Part shown: piece after piece, positions 40,993 to 51,389 of the stretch
How positions within the stretch are numbered: the first letter of the stretch is position 1
Layout of the letters: the number at the start of each line of letters is the position of its first letter
From: Candidatus Bathyoplasma sp. NZ
Lineage (GTDB): Bacteria; Bacillota_I; Bacilli_A; MAG-NZ
Reading direction: 5' to 3'
Length of the DNA stretch: 64,000 nucleotides
Assembly (NCBI GenBank): GCA_013332095.1
Contig: JABENI010000002.1
Span: forward strand, 1-64,000
Made by a program: the position numbers and the translations under genes
Notes under the pieces: generated by a model
What the model was told of the DNA's origin: nothing
Database searches by the model: none
The model's input: only the letters and a program-made list of their open reading frames with translations

Positions 40993-42090
40993 TTAAACGT
41001 TAAATCTAAAGTGCAAGACATCGCCATCTTTAACGATATACTCTTTTCCTTCTAAACGCATTTTCCCTTTTTCTTTAGCTAATTTTTCACTTCCTGCTTC
41101 GACTAAATCTTGATAGGCAATAGTTTCCGCTCTAATGAATCCTTTTTCAAAATCTGTGTGAATAATTCCTGCACATTGTTTGGCCGTCATCCCATCTGCA
41201 TAGGTCCAAGCTCTTACTTCTTTTACTCCTGCCGTGAAATAAGTTTTTAAGCCTAAGAGAGAATATGCTTCTCTGATAACTTTATTTAAACCGGATTCAC
41301 TAATTCCTAAATCTTCTAAAAAAATTTCTTGTTCTTCTTCATCCAATTCACTTAGTTCGGCTTCAATTTGAGCGCTTACTAATACTACTGAGTCGTTATA
41401 TTTAGCTGCATATTCTTCGATGATTTTTACTGATTGGTTACTTCCATCTAACTCATCTTCAGCTACGTTCGCTACGTACATCATCGGTTTTAAAGTTAAA
41501 AAACTATAGTGTTTAATCGCTTTAATTTCATTTTTATCTAACTTCACGCTTCTAGCCGGTAATTCTTGTTCTAAAGCCTCTTGTATTTTTAAAAGAATTT
41601 GGTATTCTCTAGTTATTTCTTTGTCTACTTTCATCTCGGCTTTTTTTTCGATTTTTGGCAGTCTTTTTTCAATAATTTCGATATCTGCTAAAATAAGTTC
41701 TAAATTAATCGTTTCAACATCTCTCAGTGGGTCAATTTCTCCATCGACATGCGTGATGCTTGGGTCTTCAAAACATCTTACGACTTGTGCGATTGCATCA
41801 ACTTCTCTGATATGTGATAAAAACTGATTTCCTAGTCCTTCTCCTTTTGATGCTCCTTTAACTAATCCTGCAATATCTGTAAATTCAAATAAAGTAGGTA
41901 TTAATTTTTCTGGATTACACATTTCTTTTAAAACTTCTAATCTGTGATCTGGTACCTCAACTACCCCAACGTTTGGTTCAATAGTTGCAAAAGGATAATT
42001 AGCAGCTAGTGCTTTTGCTTTCGTTAATGCGTTAAACAAAGTAGATTTCCCTACATTTGGTAATCCTACTATTCCACAAGTTAATGCCAT
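40993..42090 (-). CDS. ychF: Redox-regulated/ribosome-binding ATPase YchF (OLA1 family)
   Basis: 365 aa. The start is ATG 42090 (MALTCGIVGLPNVGKSTLFN), eight bases after GGAG; a GTG nine bases earlier overlaps that site. G1 GLPNVGKST, G3 DIAGLVKGASKGEGLGNQFL, a coiled-coil insert (EIIEKRLPKIEKKAEMKVDK), and a C-terminal TGS domain (TYFTAGVKEVRAWTYADGMT; GKEYIVKDGDVLHFRFNV). YchF prefers ATP and associates with ribosomes. Divergent from the penicillin-binding protein gene. Confidence 0.96.
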   Translation of the reverse strand: MALTCGIVGLPNVGKSTLFNALTKAKALAANYPFATIEPNVGVVEVPDHRLEVLKEMCNPEKLIPTLFEFTDIAGLVKGASKGEGLGNQFLSHIREVDAIAQVVRCFEDPSITHVDGEIDPLRDVETINLELILADIEIIEKRLPKIEKKAEMKVDKEITREYQILLKIQEALEQELPARSVKLDKNEIKAIKHYSFLTLKPMMYVANVAEDELDGSNQSVKIIEEYAAKYNDSVVLVSAQIEAELSELDEEEQEIFLEDLGISESGLNKVIREAYSLLGLKTYFTAGVKEVRAWTYADGMTAKQCAGIIHTDFEKGFIRAETIAYQDLVEAGSEKLAKEKGKMRLEGKEYIVKDGDVLHFRFNV

Positions 42091-42207
42091 GATAATCACT
42101 CCAATCTATTTATCAAACAATTATACAATAGTTTTTAATATTTTTCTAATAAATTACTAATATTTTTTTAATTTAGCGTAAAAATAGATATACAGAGGTG
42201 ATTAAGT

Positions 42208-43968
42208 TTGAAAAAAATTCTATTGATACTTTTTATTTTTTTTACTATAAAAATACTACTGTTTTATAATTCTTTACCTAAAAACTTAATAGATTATCAA
42301 CGAATAAATTACTATGACATTAACGAGATTTTATTTTTTACTGAAATAAATGATTCATCGGTCAAAATAGTCGAAAATGAAAATGTTTCAAATTATTTTA
42401 TTAATTCGCTCATCTCGATAGAAGATCAAAAATTTTACACTCATTCTGGCTTTGATTTAGCCAGAATTACCAAAGCCTTTTTTTCCAATATCAATAGTGG
42501 CGAAATTAAAGAAGGGGCTTCGACGATTACTCAACAATATGTAAAAAACAATTTTCTTACCAATGAAAAAACTTATAGTAGAAAAATAAAAGAAATTTTT
42601 CTCTCAATTTTAGTGGAAATTAAATACAGTAAAGAAGAAATTTTAAACAGCCATCTTAACACCCTTTATTTTGGTCATGGAATTTATAGCATTGAAAATG
42701 CCAGTCAATATTATTTTAATAAAAGTGCTCAAAATTTAACTTTATCCGAAGCTAATTCACTAGTTGTTATTCAAAATGCACCTAGCATATATTCTCCTAT
42801 TATTGATAAAGAGGCTAATTTAAAAAGAACAAACGATTATTTAAAAAGACAAAATGAGGCGGAAGTAGAGGAAATAAAGTTAGATGTTGTCGTTCCAAAT
42901 AGAAATCTTTTATACTATCTCGATGAACTTAAAAAATATTTACCAGAACTAAATAAAAATAGTAAAAAAGATATTTACACTACTTTAGATTATGATCTTT
43001 TTAATTATATCAATACTGAGATTATTACTGATAAAGAATTACAGACTGCTATCTATGTTGTTCAACCTAATACAAATAGAGTTTTAGCACTATTTGGTGG
43101 CAATAATTACGATAGTCAAAAATTCAATCTATCTACTCAATCTTACAGACAGCCGGCTTCTACCATTAAACCTTTGCTTTACTATTATGGCTTAGAAAAT
43201 AATCTTCAACCGTACAACACTCTAATGAGTAAAAAAACAACGTTCAACGTTAACGGTGTAAGTTATACACCTAGTAATTACTCAAGTTATGTCAACGATG
43301 AAATAACGATGACTTTTGCTCTTGCTACTAGTGATAATATTTACGCTGTCAAAACATTACTCTATTTAGGGATAAACAATTTCAATAGTTTTTTAGATAA
43401 TTTTGAATTTAATCAAGAATCTCCCCATTCTCCCTCGCTTGCTTTAGGAACTAACTATATGTCATTAGAAGAGTTAACTTTAATTTACAACGGTTTTGCT
43501 TCTGGTGATTATTCCGATCCAATTTTTATCAACCGAATTTACGAAAATGATAGATTGACTTTCAACAGTATTAAAAATATTATCGTAGATTTAAACGACG
43601 ACTTTTGTATTATCTTAAGCGAGATGATGAAAGAAATGTTTTCTGACTTACCTACACCTATTAATGTCACCGGTAAAAATATTAACCATTTATTAACGCA
43701 CAAATACGCTGCCAAAAGTGGGACAACTAAATACGATGCCTGGATGATTGGTTATTCTCCTTATGTGACTGTTGGCGTTTGGAATGGTTATCCTGACAAT
43801 TTAGAAATTGGCACGATAAACACTAAACAACTATTCGCCAAAATCATTGAATATTATCACCGTGATATCGACTCATATGAGTGGTTTAATAACGACTTAA
43901 ATACAGTAGATGGGAACTTTGTCTACGGTTTAAATGGCGATAATAATTATAAATTTATTGTTAAATAA
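42208..43968 (+). CDS. Class A penicillin-binding protein (GT51 glycosyltransferase plus transpeptidase)
   Basis: 586 aa beginning with an N-terminal membrane helix. The start is TTG 42208, five bases after AGAGGTGATTAAG. The glycosyltransferase domain has SIEDQKFYTHSGFDLARITK and EGASTITQQYVKNNF with the catalytic Glu (SIEDQKFY). The transpeptidase domain has SxxK (PASTIKPLLYY), SxN (ATSDNIYAVK) and KSGT (AAKSGTTKYDAWMIGYSP). It polymerises and crosslinks peptidoglycan outside the membrane, so the organism makes a cell wall. It is the only plus-strand gene in the core region, divergent from ychF and convergent with htrA. Confidence 0.95.
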   Translation: MKKILLILFIFFTIKILLFYNSLPKNLIDYQRINYYDINEILFFTEINDSSVKIVENENVSNYFINSLISIEDQKFYTHSGFDLARITKAFFSNINSGEIKEGASTITQQYVKNNFLTNEKTYSRKIKEIFLSILVEIKYSKEEILNSHLNTLYFGHGIYSIENASQYYFNKSAQNLTLSEANSLVVIQNAPSIYSPIIDKEANLKRTNDYLKRQNEAEVEEIKLDVVVPNRNLLYYLDELKKYLPELNKNSKKDIYTTLDYDLFNYINTEIITDKELQTAIYVVQPNTNRVLALFGGNNYDSQKFNLSTQSYRQPASTIKPLLYYYGLENNLQPYNTLMSKKTTFNVNGVSYTPSNYSSYVNDEITMTFALATSDNIYAVKTLLYLGINNFNSFLDNFEFNQESPHSPSLALGTNYMSLEELTLIYNGFASGDYSDPIFINRIYENDRLTFNSIKNIIVDLNDDFCIILSEMMKEMFSDLPTPINVTGKNINHLLTHKYAAKSGTTKYDAWMIGYSPYVTVGVWNGYPDNLEIGTINTKQLFAKIIEYYHRDIDSYEWFNNDLNTVDGNFVYGLNGDNNYKFIVK

Positions 43969-43991
43969 AATTATTTTATTACAAATTAAAA

Positions 43992-44015
43992 CCCTTGTAG
44001 AATCATCTACGAGGG
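43992..44015. terminator. Hairpin terminator between the penicillin-binding protein gene and htrA
   Basis: Arms CCCTTGTAGA (43992-44001) and TCTACGAGGG (44006-44015), with one G-U pair and a 4-base loop, lie in the gap between convergent genes. T-rich tracts follow on the minus side (TTTTAATTTG) and more weakly on the plus side, so it probably serves htrA and perhaps both. Confidence 0.7.
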
Positions 44016-44041
44016 CTGAGTCTTTTAAACAACTTATTTTA

Positions 44042-45127
44042 TTATTCTAAAATTAAACTTGTTTGAAAGTATTGACCATTTCGGTAATAGGTAAATTCTA
44101 CGGTATCTCCCGCTCTATAATGAAATAAATTATATTTTAATTCTTTGGTATTATCAGTTGTTTTACCTCCAACTTCAGTAATTATATCTCCGGCTTGTAA
44201 ATTTGAAAATCGCGCCACTACTCCACCTTCTATTACTTCGACGATATAACAACCTTTTTTTAATTTTGTCTTAATATTTAAATCTTGAACATTTCCGATT
44301 TGAACTCCTAAAGTTGGTCTTTCTACAACCCCAAACTTCTCTAAATCACTGGTTACTCTTCTAACGATATCTACCGGTATACTAAATCCCATTCCCTCTA
44401 TATTTTCACTAACTAATTTAAGTGAATTAATTCCGATTACTTTACCTGCCAAATTAAATAGTGGTCCTCCACTATTTCCCGGATTTATCGAAGCATCATG
44501 TTGAATCATTTTTACATGAATGTCATCAATATCATCACCGTTTGTGTCTTTGATTCCAATATATCTATCAACTCCAGATATAATTCCAAAACTAACAGAA
44601 TTTATATATTCTTCATCTGTCGGCATCCCAATAGCTAAAACCAATTGTCCTCGAACTATTTCCTCTGTGCTAAATTCAGCTACTTTAACTGGTTCGTCTG
44701 TTTGAAATTTAATAACTGCTAAATCGGTATCTGGGTCTGTGCCGACTAGAGTTGCTGATACTATTTCTTTATTAAATAAATAAACTTTTGCTTGACTATT
44801 TCCATTTATTACATGATCATTAGTAACTGCATAATAATGATCGTCTTGATATTTGTAAATCAAACCTGATCCGGTTGACATTACGGTCCCCACACCGTTG
44901 ACATTTAAAATCCCAATACTGCTCTCTTCAACTTTATCGATTACCGTGATTAACAAATCGTTTATATCCGATATATTTATATCTGCCGTTATTTCTGGCC
45001 TATTATTATTTAAATATTCTTCTACTGCCGCCGCCAGTTGATCTTGTGGAATTTCTATTTGTGAAGGATTCTTTCCACAAGCGGAAAGAATGAGCATAAA
45101 ACTTAGAACGATTAATATTTTATTCAT
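44042..45127 (-). CDS. htrA: HtrA/DegP-type serine protease, lipoprotein
   Basis: 361 aa. The lipobox LSAC is at ~14-17, after a short hydrophobic signal, so Cys17 is probably lipidated and the protease faces outward; most Bacilli HtrA proteins instead use a membrane helix. Catalytic triad: His in YAVTNDHVING, Asp in DPDTDLAVIKF, Ser in NPGNSGGPLF. A C-terminal PDZ domain follows (RPTLGVQIGNVQ; GDIITEVGGKTTDNTKELKY). It is involved in quality control of exported proteins. Overlaps tatD by eight bases. Confidence 0.93.
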   Translation of the reverse strand: MNKILIVLSFMLILSACGKNPSQIEIPQDQLAAAVEEYLNNNRPEITADINISDINDLLITVIDKVEESSIGILNVNGVGTVMSTGSGLIYKYQDDHYYAVTNDHVINGNSQAKVYLFNKEIVSATLVGTDPDTDLAVIKFQTDEPVKVAEFSTEEIVRGQLVLAIGMPTDEEYINSVSFGIISGVDRYIGIKDTNGDDIDDIHVKMIQHDASINPGNSGGPLFNLAGKVIGINSLKLVSENIEGMGFSIPVDIVRRVTSDLEKFGVVERPTLGVQIGNVQDLNIKTKLKKGCYIVEVIEGGVVARFSNLQAGDIITEVGGKTTDNTKELKYNLFHYRAGDTVEFTYYRNGQYFQTSLILE

Positions 45128-45893
45128 TTTTTGATTCTCCTATCTTAAATAATCTCATTGCATTATCATATGTATTTTGCCCTATTAATTGTGAATTTAA
45201 ACCTCGTAATTTTGCTATTTCGTCAATAATATATTTTACATAATTTGCCTTATTTTCTTTTCCTCTAAAAGGAACTGGCGTTAAATAAGGATCATCAGTT
45301 TCAACTAACAATTTACTTAAATCAATATTTTCAGCTATTTCTTTTGGTACTTTAGCATTTTTAAAAGTAACAGGTCCCGCCAACGAGATATAATAATTTA
45401 ATTCGATAAATTTTGAAGCCATTTCTAAACTACCACTGTAACAGTGCATCACTCCAGTACTATTGCTATCTTTTAAAATATTATAAGTATCATTAATCGC
45501 ATCTCTGCAATGTACAATTACCGGTAAATTGTATTTATTTGCTAATTTTATCTGCTCTTTAAAAGAGTACATTTGTTTTTCTTTCGGACAAGTATCCCAG
45601 TGGTAATCTAGCCCACATTCGCCAATCGCAACTACTTTTTTAGATTGTAACATCTTTTCCAGTTGATTTACAGTATCTTGATTAAAAGCATTTGAATCCA
45701 CAGGGTGGATTCCTACACTTGCGTAAACAATACTGTATTTTTCAGCCAGTTCTATCGCTCTTTTACTTGTTTCTATATCGTAACCAACGACCAGTAGTTT
45801 AGTAATACCATTTTTTTTACAATCAGCAATTATTTGGTCCGTCATTTTAATAAATCTTTTATCGTTTAGATGGGTATGAGTATTAAAAATCAT
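45120..45893 (-). CDS. tatD: TatD-family metal-dependent DNase
   Basis: 257 aa from the ATG at 45893 (MIFNTHTHLNDKRF); the frame stays open upstream to 45941, but that part lies inside pncC. Metal ligands are seen in NTHTHLND, GECGLDYHWD, PVIVHCRDA, GVMHCYSG and VETDDPYLTP. It is a 3'-5' exonuclease of the TatD/YabD family. It starts two bases after the pncC stop and overlaps htrA. Confidence 0.93.
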   Translation of the reverse strand: MIFNTHTHLNDKRFIKMTDQIIADCKKNGITKLLVVGYDIETSKRAIELAEKYSIVYASVGIHPVDSNAFNQDTVNQLEKMLQSKKVVAIGECGLDYHWDTCPKEKQMYSFKEQIKLANKYNLPVIVHCRDAINDTYNILKDSNSTGVMHCYSGSLEMASKFIELNYYISLAGPVTFKNAKVPKEIAENIDLSKLLVETDDPYLTPVPFRGKENKANYVKYIIDEIAKLRGLNSQLIGQNTYDNAMRLFKIGESKNE

Positions 45894-45895
45894 TT

Positions 45896-46351
45896 TTATT
45901 CTATCACTTTCATAATTTCTTCTTTTGCCTTTTTGATACACTGTTTTCTGATGGAGTTTCTGTTGCCAGTAAAAATCTCTTTTAAAACAGTAATCTCTTG
46001 ATAGTAAATAGCAATGTAAGTTAATCCAACAGGTTTTTCAGAACTGCCGCCTGTCGGTCCTGCTATCCCTGTAAAGGCAACTGCAATATCAGCTTTACTA
46101 ATTTTTTTAAGACCTATCACCATTTCTTTTGCGCATTGATAAGAGACAGCTCCATCATGTTTTAAAGTCTTTTCTGAAACTTTTAAATATTTTACTTTAG
46201 CTTCATTGGCATAAGTGATTATTGCTTCTTTAAACACTTCTGAACTGCCACTTATCGCTACAATTTCACTAGCAAATAAACCCCCTGTTACACTTTCAGC
46301 ACTGGAAATTGTTAATTTCTTTTTCTTTAATTTCTCAATTAATTTTTTCAT
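45896..46351 (-). CDS. pncC: Nicotinamide-nucleotide amidase (CinA C-terminal domain)
   Basis: 151 aa, the stand-alone CinA C-terminal domain: SSAESVTGGLFASEIVAISG, ITYANEAKVKYLKVSE, GAVSYQCAKEMVIGLK and AFTGIAGPTGG. It deamidates NMN to nicotinic acid mononucleotide in NAD salvage. The N-terminal COG1058 domain of full CinA is absent. First gene of the pncC-tatD-htrA unit. Confidence 0.92.
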   Translation of the reverse strand: MKKLIEKLKKKKLTISSAESVTGGLFASEIVAISGSSEVFKEAIITYANEAKVKYLKVSEKTLKHDGAVSYQCAKEMVIGLKKISKADIAVAFTGIAGPTGGSSEKPVGLTYIAIYYQEITVLKEIFTGNRNSIRKQCIKKAKEEIMKVIE

Positions 46352-46412
46352 ATTGTCCTTATTATACTCTTTTTTTATCCAAATGCCTATTATTTTAAGA
46401 TAAAATTCTAAT

Positions 46413-46438
46413 AAAAAAGTGCCCTTTTACAAGAACAC
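46413..46438 (-). terminator. Terminator of the str operon
   Basis: The minus-strand stem GTGTTCTT / AAGGGCAC (complement of 46431-46438 and 46419-46426, two G-U pairs) with a GTAA loop is followed by TTTTTTATT, 14 bases after the tuf stop. Confidence 0.75.
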
Positions 46439-46451
46439 CTTACAAATTTAA

Positions 46452-47636
46452 TTATTCTATTATTTCGGCAACTACTCCCGCACCTACTGTACGTCCACCT
46501 TCACGGATAGAAAACTTAGTTCCTTGCTCAATAGCAATTGGAGCAATTAAGTTTACAACCATTGATACGTTATCTCCAGGCATTACCATTTCAATACCAC
46601 TTGGTAATTCAATTACACCGGTAACATCTGTCGTTCTAAAATAAAACTGTGGTCTGTAATTAGCGAAGAACGGAGTATGACGTCCACCTTCTTCTTTGCT
46701 TAATACATAAACTTCAGTATTAAATTTAGTATGAGGAGTAACAGAACCTGGTTTAACGATTACTTGTCCACGTTCGATTTCATCACGTTTAGTACCACGT
46801 AATAAACACCCTACATTTTCACCAGCATCAGCGTAATCCAATAATTTACGGAACATTTCAATTCCTGTAATAGTCGTTGTTTGAGTTTCTTTTACTCCAA
46901 CGATTTCACAAGTATCTCCAACTTTAATTTTACCACGCTCAACACGTCCAGTTGCTACTGTTCCACGACCAGTGATACTGAATACATCTTCAACTGGTAA
47001 CATAAATGGTTTATCAATATCTCTTACTGGAGTAGGAATATATTCATCTACTGCAGCCATTAATTCTAAAATTTTTGCTTCATGATCCGCATCACCTTGT
47101 AAGGCTAATAAAGCAGAACCTTGGATTATTGGAATTTCATCACCTGGGAATTCGTATTCATTTAATAAATCGCGAATTTCCATTTCAACTAATTCTAATA
47201 ATTCTTCATCATCAACTTGGTCAACTTTGTTTAAGAACACAACTAATTTTGGTACTCCTACTTGACGTGATAATAAAATGTGTTCTCTCGTTTGAGGCAT
47301 TGGTCCATCAGAAGCAGAAACAACTAAGATTCCACCATCCATTTGAGCAGCACCGGTAATCATATTTTTAACATAATCGGCATGTCCAGGACAATCCACA
47401 TGTGCGTAGTGACGTTTTTCAGTCTCATACTCAACATGAGAAGTGTTGATTGTAATACCTCTTTCTCTTTCTTCTGGTGCTCCATCAATTTCATCATAAG
47501 CTTTTACTTCAGCTCCTGTTACTTTAGACAAGGCTAAAGTTATAGCTGCAGTTAAAGTCGTTTTACCATGATCTACATGACCAATTGTTCCAACATTAAC
47601 ATGCGGTTTAGTTCTATCAAATTTTTCTTTTCCCAT
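46452..47636 (-). CDS. tuf: Elongation factor Tu
   Basis: 394 aa. GTP-binding motifs [28 protein letters not shown] and [12 protein letters not shown]; the C-terminal barrels end in [19 protein letters not shown]. It delivers aminoacyl-tRNA to the ribosome. Last gene of the str operon, 98 bases after fusA. Confidence 0.99.
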   Translation of the reverse strand: MGKEKFDRTKPHVNVGTIGHVDHGKTTLTAAITLALSKVTGAEVKAYDEIDGAPEERERGITINTSHVEYETEKRHYAHVDCPGHADYVKNMITGAAQMDGGILVVSASDGPMPQTREHILLSRQVGVPKLVVFLNKVDQVDDEELLELVEMEIRDLLNEYEFPGDEIPIIQGSALLALQGDADHEAKILELMAAVDEYIPTPVRDIDKPFMLPVEDVFSITGRGTVATGRVERGKIKVGDTCEIVGVKETQTTTITGIEMFRKLLDYADAGENVGCLLRGTKRDEIERGQVIVKPGSVTPHTKFNTEVYVLSKEEGGRHTPFFANYRPQFYFRTTDVTGVIELPSGIEMVMPGDNVSMVVNLIAPIAIEQGTKFSIREGGRTVGAGVVAEIIE

Positions 47637-47734
47637 TATTTAATTCCTCCTAATTATAGTCTTTAATTCATTTCATATTTATTTTAACTTAATACACTTC
47701 TTTAAGCAAGTATATTATCAACATCTGCTAATTT

Positions 47735-49804
47735 TTATCCTTTACGCTTTTTAATAATTTGTTCAGCTATTGATTGTGGACACTCCATATAATGACTGAA
47801 TTTCATTGAGTAATTACCTCTACCTTGCGTGTTAGATCTCAATGAAGTTGCGTATCCAAACATTTCAGCTAATGGTACAAACGACTTAATGATTTGCGCA
47901 TTCCCTCTAGCATCTTGTCCTTCCATACGTCCACGACGTTTTGTAATATCTCCAATTACATTTCCTAAATAATCATCTGGAACGGTAACTTCTACTTCCA
48001 TTACTGGTTCTAATAACACTGGATTACATTTACTTGCTGCATTTTTAAGTGCCATAGTAGCCGCGACTCTAAAGGCCATTTCATTTGAATCAACATCATG
48101 GTAAGAACCATCATATAAAGTAGCTTTAATATCGATCATCGGGTATCCTGCTAAAATACCATTACTTAGGGCACCTTCTAATCCTTTTCCTACAGCAGGA
48201 ATATATTCTCTAGGAACTACTCCCCCTACAATTGCATCAACAAACTCAAATCCTTTGTTTGTATTTGGTTCAAATCTAATCCATACGTGTCCATATTGTC
48301 CACTACCACCTGTTTGACGGACAAATTTACCTTCAATTTCAGCTTCTTGAGTAATAGTTTCACGGTATGAAACTTGTGGTGCTCCAACAGTTGCTTCAAC
48401 TTTAAATTCCCGTTTCATTCTATCAACGATAATATCTAAATGTAACTCACCCATACCAGCAATGATTGTTTGACCTGTTTCATCATCAGTATAAGTTCTG
48501 AATGTTGGATCCTCTTCTGCTAATTTTTGTAGTGCTACACCCATTTTATCTTGGTCACCTTTTGAGTTTGGCTCAATAGCAACAGAGATAACTGGTTCTG
48601 GAAATATCATTGATTCTAAAATAATTTCATGTTTTTCAGCACACAAAGTGTCTCCAGTTGTAGTATTTTTAAGACCTATCGCTGCTGCGATATCTCCTGC
48701 ATACACTGCTGAGATTTCCTCACGGTTATTGGCATGCATTTGTAAAATACGTCCAATTCTTTCTTTTTTACCTTTATTAGCATTTAAGATGTAAGACCCT
48801 GAATGTAACACCCCAGAGTAAACTCTAAAAAATGTTAATCTTCCCACGAATGGGTCAGTCATTACTTTGAATGCTAATGCGCTAAACGGTTCTTCATCAT
48901 TTGATTTTCTACTAGTTTCTTCTCCGTTTGGTAAAACCCCTATGATATCGGCAACATCTGTCGGTGCTGGTAAATAATCGATTACTGCATCCAATAATCT
49001 CTTAACACCTTTATTTTTAAAAGCACTACCACATAGTACGGGAAACATCTCAACACTAAGTGTCGCTTTTCTAATCGCTGCTTTTAAAACTTCTTCAGAA
49101 ATGTCTTCACCTTCTAAATATAACATCATCAAGTCTTCATCGAATTCTGCTACTGTTTCAATCATTTCATCTCTTTTTTCTTGAGCAATATCTTCCAAAT
49201 CAGATGGAATTGAAATTTCTGTAGAAATTTCATCTGCATCACCATTATATTCGTATGCTTTCATCTCTACTAAATCGACTATCCCACTAAATTTATCTTC
49301 AGCACCAATTGGCCATTGTAAGGGCACTGCATTAGCACCTAATCTATCTTTAATAGAATTAACTGAGTACTCAAAATCCGCCCCAATTTTATCCATTTTG
49401 TTAACAAAACAAATTCTAGGAACTAAATATTCAGTAGCTTGTCTCCAAACTGTCTCTGTTTGTGGTTCTACTCCTGCTTGTGCATCTAATAGAGCAACTG
49501 CTCCATCTAATACCCGAAGTGATCTAGAAACCTCAACGGTAAAATCGACATGTCCTGGAGTATCAATAATATTTATTCGATGATTGTTCCAATGAGCAGT
49601 AGTAGCTGCAGAAGTAATCGTAATTCCACGCTCTTGCTCTTGTTCCATCCAGTCCATTTGTGATGCCCCATCATGTGTTTCTCCAATTTTATGAGTAACA
49701 CCTGTATGGTATAAAATACGTTCAGTACAAGTAGTTTTTCCCGCATCAATGTGAGCCATAATTCCAATATTACGTGTTTTGTCTAAACTAACTTCACGAG
49801 CCAT
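47735..49804 (-). CDS. fusA: Elongation factor G
   Basis: 689 aa, full length. Motifs [39 protein letters not shown] and [13 protein letters not shown]; domain IV loop ([20 protein letters not shown]) and C-terminal [19 protein letters not shown]. It catalyses translocation. It lies 15 bases after rpsG. Confidence 0.99.
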   Translation of the reverse strand: MAREVSLDKTRNIGIMAHIDAGKTTCTERILYHTGVTHKIGETHDGASQMDWMEQEQERGITITSAATTAHWNNHRINIIDTPGHVDFTVEVSRSLRVLDGAVALLDAQAGVEPQTETVWRQATEYLVPRICFVNKMDKIGADFEYSVNSIKDRLGANAVPLQWPIGAEDKFSGIVDLVEMKAYEYNGDADEISTEISIPSDLEDIAQEKRDEMIETVAEFDEDLMMLYLEGEDISEEVLKAAIRKATLSVEMFPVLCGSAFKNKGVKRLLDAVIDYLPAPTDVADIIGVLPNGEETSRKSNDEEPFSALAFKVMTDPFVGRLTFFRVYSGVLHSGSYILNANKGKKERIGRILQMHANNREEISAVYAGDIAAAIGLKNTTTGDTLCAEKHEIILESMIFPEPVISVAIEPNSKGDQDKMGVALQKLAEEDPTFRTYTDDETGQTIIAGMGELHLDIIVDRMKREFKVEATVGAPQVSYRETITQEAEIEGKFVRQTGGSGQYGHVWIRFEPNTNKGFEFVDAIVGGVVPREYIPAVGKGLEGALSNGILAGYPMIDIKATLYDGSYHDVDSNEMAFRVAATMALKNAASKCNPVLLEPVMEVEVTVPDDYLGNVIGDITKRRGRMEGQDARGNAQIIKSFVPLAEMFGYATSLRSNTQGRGNYSMKFSHYMECPQSIAEQIIKKRKG

Positions 49805-49819
49805 GCTTTATTCCTCCTT

Positions 49820-50290
49820 TTACCAACGATAATGTGCAAATGCTTTATTAGCTTCTGCCATTCTATGTGTATCTTCACGTTTTTTAACTGATGCTCCAAC
49901 ATTATTTGCAGCATCCATAATTTCTTTTGCCAATCTCTCTTCCATTGTTTTTTCATTTCTATTACGAGAATATTGTGTTAACCATCTTAATCCTAAAGTA
50001 GTTCTTCTTACAGGTCTAACTTCAACTGGAACTTGATAATTAGAACCCCCAACTCTTCTAGCTCGTACCTCTAATACTGGCATAATATTATCTAGTGCTT
50101 CTTCAAATACCTCTAGAGGATTACGATCTGTTATTTCTTTAATTTTAGTAAACGCTCCATACAAAATTGATTGAGCAGTTCCTTTTTTACCATCTAACAT
50201 AATATTATTGATTAATTTTGAAACTAATTTTGAATTATATATTGGATCCGGTAATACATCTCTTTTTGGTACATTTCCTTTACGTGGCAT
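49820..50290 (-). CDS. rpsG: 30S ribosomal protein S7
   Basis: 156 aa. [40 protein letters not shown] and [19 protein letters not shown] are diagnostic. 18 bases after rpsL in the str operon. Confidence 0.99.
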   Translation of the reverse strand: MPRKGNVPKRDVLPDPIYNSKLVSKLINNIMLDGKKGTAQSILYGAFTKIKEITDRNPLEVFEEALDNIMPVLEVRARRVGGSNYQVPVEVRPVRRTTLGLRWLTQYSRNRNEKTMEERLAKEIMDAANNVGASVKKREDTHRMAEANKAFAHYRW

Positions 50291-50308
50291 ACCAATCTCC
50301 TCCTTTCG

Positions 50309-50719
50309 CTATTTGGCTCTTCTCGTTCCGTATTTAGAACGTGATTGTTTACGATTTTCTACTCCCGTTGTATCTAAAGTTCCACGAACTATATGATAAC
50401 GTACTCCTGCTAAATCTTTTACACGACCACCACGAATTAAAACAACACTATGTTCTTGTAGTGAATGTCCAATTCCAGGAATATAAGCTGTTACTTCATG
50501 TCCATTTGTTAAACGAACACGAGCAAATTTACGTAATGCAGAGTTAGGTTTACGTGGTGTCATAGTTGATACACGTGTACATACTCCTCTTTTTTGTGGC
50601 GAATATGTCATAGTTGTTTTCTTCTTTAATGAATTTATCCCAACATTTAAATGTCTTGATTTAGATTTTTTAACTTTGCTGGTACGTCCTTTTCTAATTA
50701 ATTGATTAATAGTAGGCAT
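50309..50719 (-). CDS. rpsL: 30S ribosomal protein S12
   Basis: 136 aa from the ATG at 50719 ([12 protein letters not shown]), with GGAGAAAAG upstream. The open frame runs 28 codons further back through the leader, but the S12 family starts at MPTINQ. Conserved [12 protein letters not shown]-type stretch ([20 protein letters not shown]), GHNLQE-type [20 protein letters not shown] and YHIVRGTLD. The streptomycin-relevant Lys in [11 protein letters not shown] is unchanged. Confidence 0.98.
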   Translation of the reverse strand: MPTINQLIRKGRTSKVKKSKSRHLNVGINSLKKKTTMTYSPQKRGVCTRVSTMTPRKPNSALRKFARVRLTNGHEVTAYIPGIGHSLQEHSVVLIRGGRVKDLAGVRYHIVRGTLDTTGVENRKQSRSKYGTRRAK

Positions 50720-50810
50720 TTCTTTTCTCCTTTCACACAACATTTCCAGGCGTTTCATTTTCCTGGTTTTAATAACCCTTACTTTCGTAAAGGCGATATA
50801 CAATCTCGTA

Positions 50811-50839
50811 ATTATATATCATCTATTTTCTTATGTCAA
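50811..50839 (-). promoter_or_regulatory. Consensus promoter of the str operon
   Basis: TTGACA (complement of 50834-50839), exactly 17 bases, TATAAT (complement of 50811-50816): a perfect sigma-A promoter about 90 bases upstream of rpsL. The leader can form two hairpins on the minus strand, CTTTAC-GAAA-GTAAGG and CCAGG...CCTGG, which may play a regulatory role. Confidence 0.85.
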
Positions 50840-50963
50840 TTTTTTTTTATCTTTTTTAATCTTTTATATTTTTTTTCATTTCTTTTTATTTATGAATATT
50901 ACTAAACAATCTGTTATTATTTTATTCACTTACCAGTAATTTCTGGTATTTTTGGGAGTTATC

Positions 50964-50992
50964 TTGTCAAAATGTATATTTTCTTATATAAT
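50964..50992 (+). promoter_or_regulatory. Promoter of the two small membrane-protein genes
   Basis: TTGTCA (50964-50969), 17 bases, TATAAT (50987-50992), 33 bases before the ATG at 51025, which has GGAGG upstream. Confidence 0.75.
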
Positions 50993-51024
50993 GTTGATAT
51001 AAATAAATATTGTGGAGGTTTTTT

Positions 51025-51381
51025 ATGAGAAGTTTAATAACAAAAATTCAATTTCTTTTTAGTATTTTACTGTTTACAACTATTGTCCTTACATTGATTG
51101 CCAGTTATATCTTCAAAGATGCAACGTTTTTAGATAAAGTACCATTAATTACTAAAGAATCGTTAGTAGAGAATTTTCCTTTAATGCTTAGATTGTTAAT
51201 TATCAATATTGGTCTTTCTGGTCTTTTAACAGTTATTAATTATATTGGAGATGAAGAGTACAGTCATCTGACAAAAATTTCTTTTTTTAGTTTAGTTATT
51301 AATTTTATTATTTATATTATCCTTATCTTCATCCTTTGTAAGTTATCAAATAAAAAAATGTCAATGATGAAATTATTTTAG
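51025..51381 (+). CDS. Small membrane protein of unknown function (118 aa)
   Basis: The start is ATG 51025 (MRSLITKIQFLFSILLFT), eight bases after GGAGG. Three membrane helices: ~8-30, ~55-75 (LLIINIGLSGLLTVINYIG) and ~88-108 (VINFIIYIILIFILC), with a loop DATFLDKVPLITKES between the first two. Same length and topology as the next gene and weak similarity to it, so the two look like an old tandem duplication. No family recognised. First gene of a two-gene unit behind a good promoter. Confidence 0.75.
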   Translation: MRSLITKIQFLFSILLFTTIVLTLIASYIFKDATFLDKVPLITKESLVENFPLMLRLLIINIGLSGLLTVINYIGDEEYSHLTKISFFSLVINFIIYIILIFILCKLSNKKMSMMKLF

Positions 51382-51389
51382 GTGAAATT

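Noticed and set aside
49573-49767. Minus-strand 64-codon frame inside fusA
   Set aside because: It is an alternative frame of the EF-G gene with no ribosome binding site or family similarity.
50720-50803. A 28-residue N-terminal extension of S12
   Set aside because: The extension covers the structured leader; the family starts at MPTINQ, and a good ribosome binding site precedes that ATG.
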